A program made the translations under genes and the position numbers. Of a stretch of DNA of 64,000 nt, positions 45,126 through 64,000 are shown one piece after another (within the stretch, counting starts at the first letter, position 1; each line of letters opens with the position of its first letter). The stretch is from Chrysomallon squamiferum (taxonomy: Eukaryota > Mollusca > Gastropoda > Neomphalida > Peltospiridae). Under the pieces are notes generated by a model. The model saw only the letters and a list, made by a program, of their open reading frames with translations, had not been told where the DNA came from and made no database searches. The stretch is from positions 39,787,251 to 39,851,250 of the forward strand of contig CM022670.1 in assembly GCA_012295275.1 (NCBI GenBank). The letters are read 5' to 3'.

Positions 45126-45551
45126 GGTAATTCCCTATCATTTGACTAACCAATCATAATACAGATTTAATTTACTGTTCTGTTGACTATGGAAGTTGGC
45201 CACAACAAACTGAAATGTGAAGCCAAGACATAATTATTAACTTCCATTTTGTCATTCCCGGAACTGATTTTCCGGTTAATTTGTATGTTTATTTTCATAT
45301 CTGGCCCATGTATGACCATTTTTGTAAAACATACACATCCTTTTTCTAATAATATGTGAAACAGGATCTAAAGCACAATTATTGTGTAATACCGTCACTA
45401 TAAATAAAATCCAGTGATGTAAGTAACATTAACGTGTCTAAATTCTAAAGGATTTTACATATATAATACCTCAGATTAAAAATAAGAAAAAAAGTGAGTA
45501 AGTATGTCCAACTACCTGATTATTATGATGATGATAATAAAAACATACCTG

Positions 45552-45583
<32 letters not shown>

Positions 45584-46135
45584 GTTTAAATGTACTAAAA
45601 CAATATTTTAAAAATCTGATAACGTAATTACCAGTTTAATACTTTTAGACTAATCAATTTCTTATAATATCCTAGAATTAATTTCTTTATTTATAAATAA
45701 ACTCAATAACTCAAACATAAAATCTTGTATTAGTTTGAGAAAATACTCAACTAATAAATTGCTTAATATTGTTCTGAAATTTTGTAAATGTTAGTTTTAA
45801 GGTTCAGATGTACTTGTTTTGTAGGTGGAAAAGAACCAAGAACCGAAAGTGATATTCCACGTGGCACATTTTCGATTTGGAAAATGTACTATCATAAGGA
45901 TAGACAACGAAAACGAGTTTGTTTCACTGCACGGGGAATTGAGAGACCTATTAAATAGCCTGCCAATCAAAATTATCATGAATCACGTGACCTTTGAGGC
46001 TTTCCCGTTGAGGAATGACGCTGGATGTGGGTCATAGGGTGAGGGGGTGGAAGTGCTTGGAAATGATCGAAATATAAACACTTTTTGTGTTATTCGGTCA
46101 TTAGATGGATAGACAGCAGGATAAGGCAAAGGAAT
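45126..46135. promoter_or_regulatory. Head-to-head promoter interval of RAD54L and DOT1L
   Basis: About 1 kb between the putative 5' ends. It holds ETS-like CCCGGAA and TTCCGG blocks near 45257 and 45270, a poly(T) tract at 45552-45580, and two CACGTG E-boxes at 45858-45863 and 45984-45989, the latter inside the palindrome TCACGTGA. A CpG-containing open stretch (45825-46037) has no family similarity and is taken as promoter/5' UTR. Confidence 0.5.

Positions 46136-64000
<17,865 letters not shown>

Noticed and set aside
45825-46037. Open frame of about 70 codons just upstream of DOT1L, overlapped by an open frame on the other strand
   Set aside because: Starts without ATG, has no recognisable domain, and lies in promoter/5' UTR position. 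Openness reflects higher GC, not evident coding.

Overview
The window is nuclear DNA of an invertebrate animal. It is strongly AT-rich, crowded with homopolymers and microsatellites, and its genes are split into many small exons with GT-AG introns. The proteins are clearly metazoan. The intron style and protein character suggest a lophotrochozoan, perhaps a mollusc, but that is inference and no species can be named.

Layout. (1) About 3.1-21.5 kb, + strand: the 3' nineteen coding exons of a LAP-family scaffold gene of the Erbin/densin-180 (LRRC7) type, with leucine-rich repeats, a LAP-specific domain, a long disordered region and one C-terminal PDZ domain. Its first exons lie upstream of the window, and a 3' UTR of about 3 kb follows. 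(2) 26.3-27.4 kb and 30.9-31.9 kb, + strand: two single-exon class B DnaJ (HSP40, DNAJB1/4-like) paralogues in tandem. They share an identical 24-bp promoter segment next to heat-shock-element-like sequence. (3) 34.6-44.9 kb, - strand: a complete RAD54 (RAD54L) recombination motor gene. The frame was followed through every exon, giving about 739 residues. (4) 46.1-63.7 kb, + strand: the 5' part of the H3K79 methyltransferase gene DOT1L, arranged head-to-head with RAD54L and running off the right edge.

Two DOT1L observations stand out. Its introns carry six copies (plus a relic) of a C/D-box snoRNA. The D' guide, by the D+5 rule, points to the U after the GG of the 18S rRNA 530 loop (human U627/yeast U578, the SNORD65/snR77 target). 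The exon closing the catalytic domain is present twice in tandem. The two versions have identical length and phase, and joining both would break the frame, so they look like mutually exclusive exons.

Other points: the LAP gene shows tandem duplications that copy real splice sites (a 67-bp minisatellite copying a donor, a 55-bp repeat copying an acceptor). It also has a frame break inside one large exon. RAD54L intron DNA carries a TIR element of about 300 bp, and DOT1L introns 2 and 4 share a second hairpin-like repeat pair.

Functionally, RAD54L (homologous recombination) and DOT1L (chromatin methylation) share an intergenic promoter region. The DnaJ pair looks like a stress-inducible chaperone duplication, and the LAP gene is a cell-polarity or synaptic scaffold. 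Apart from RAD54L/DOT1L, the neighbours have no obvious functional link.
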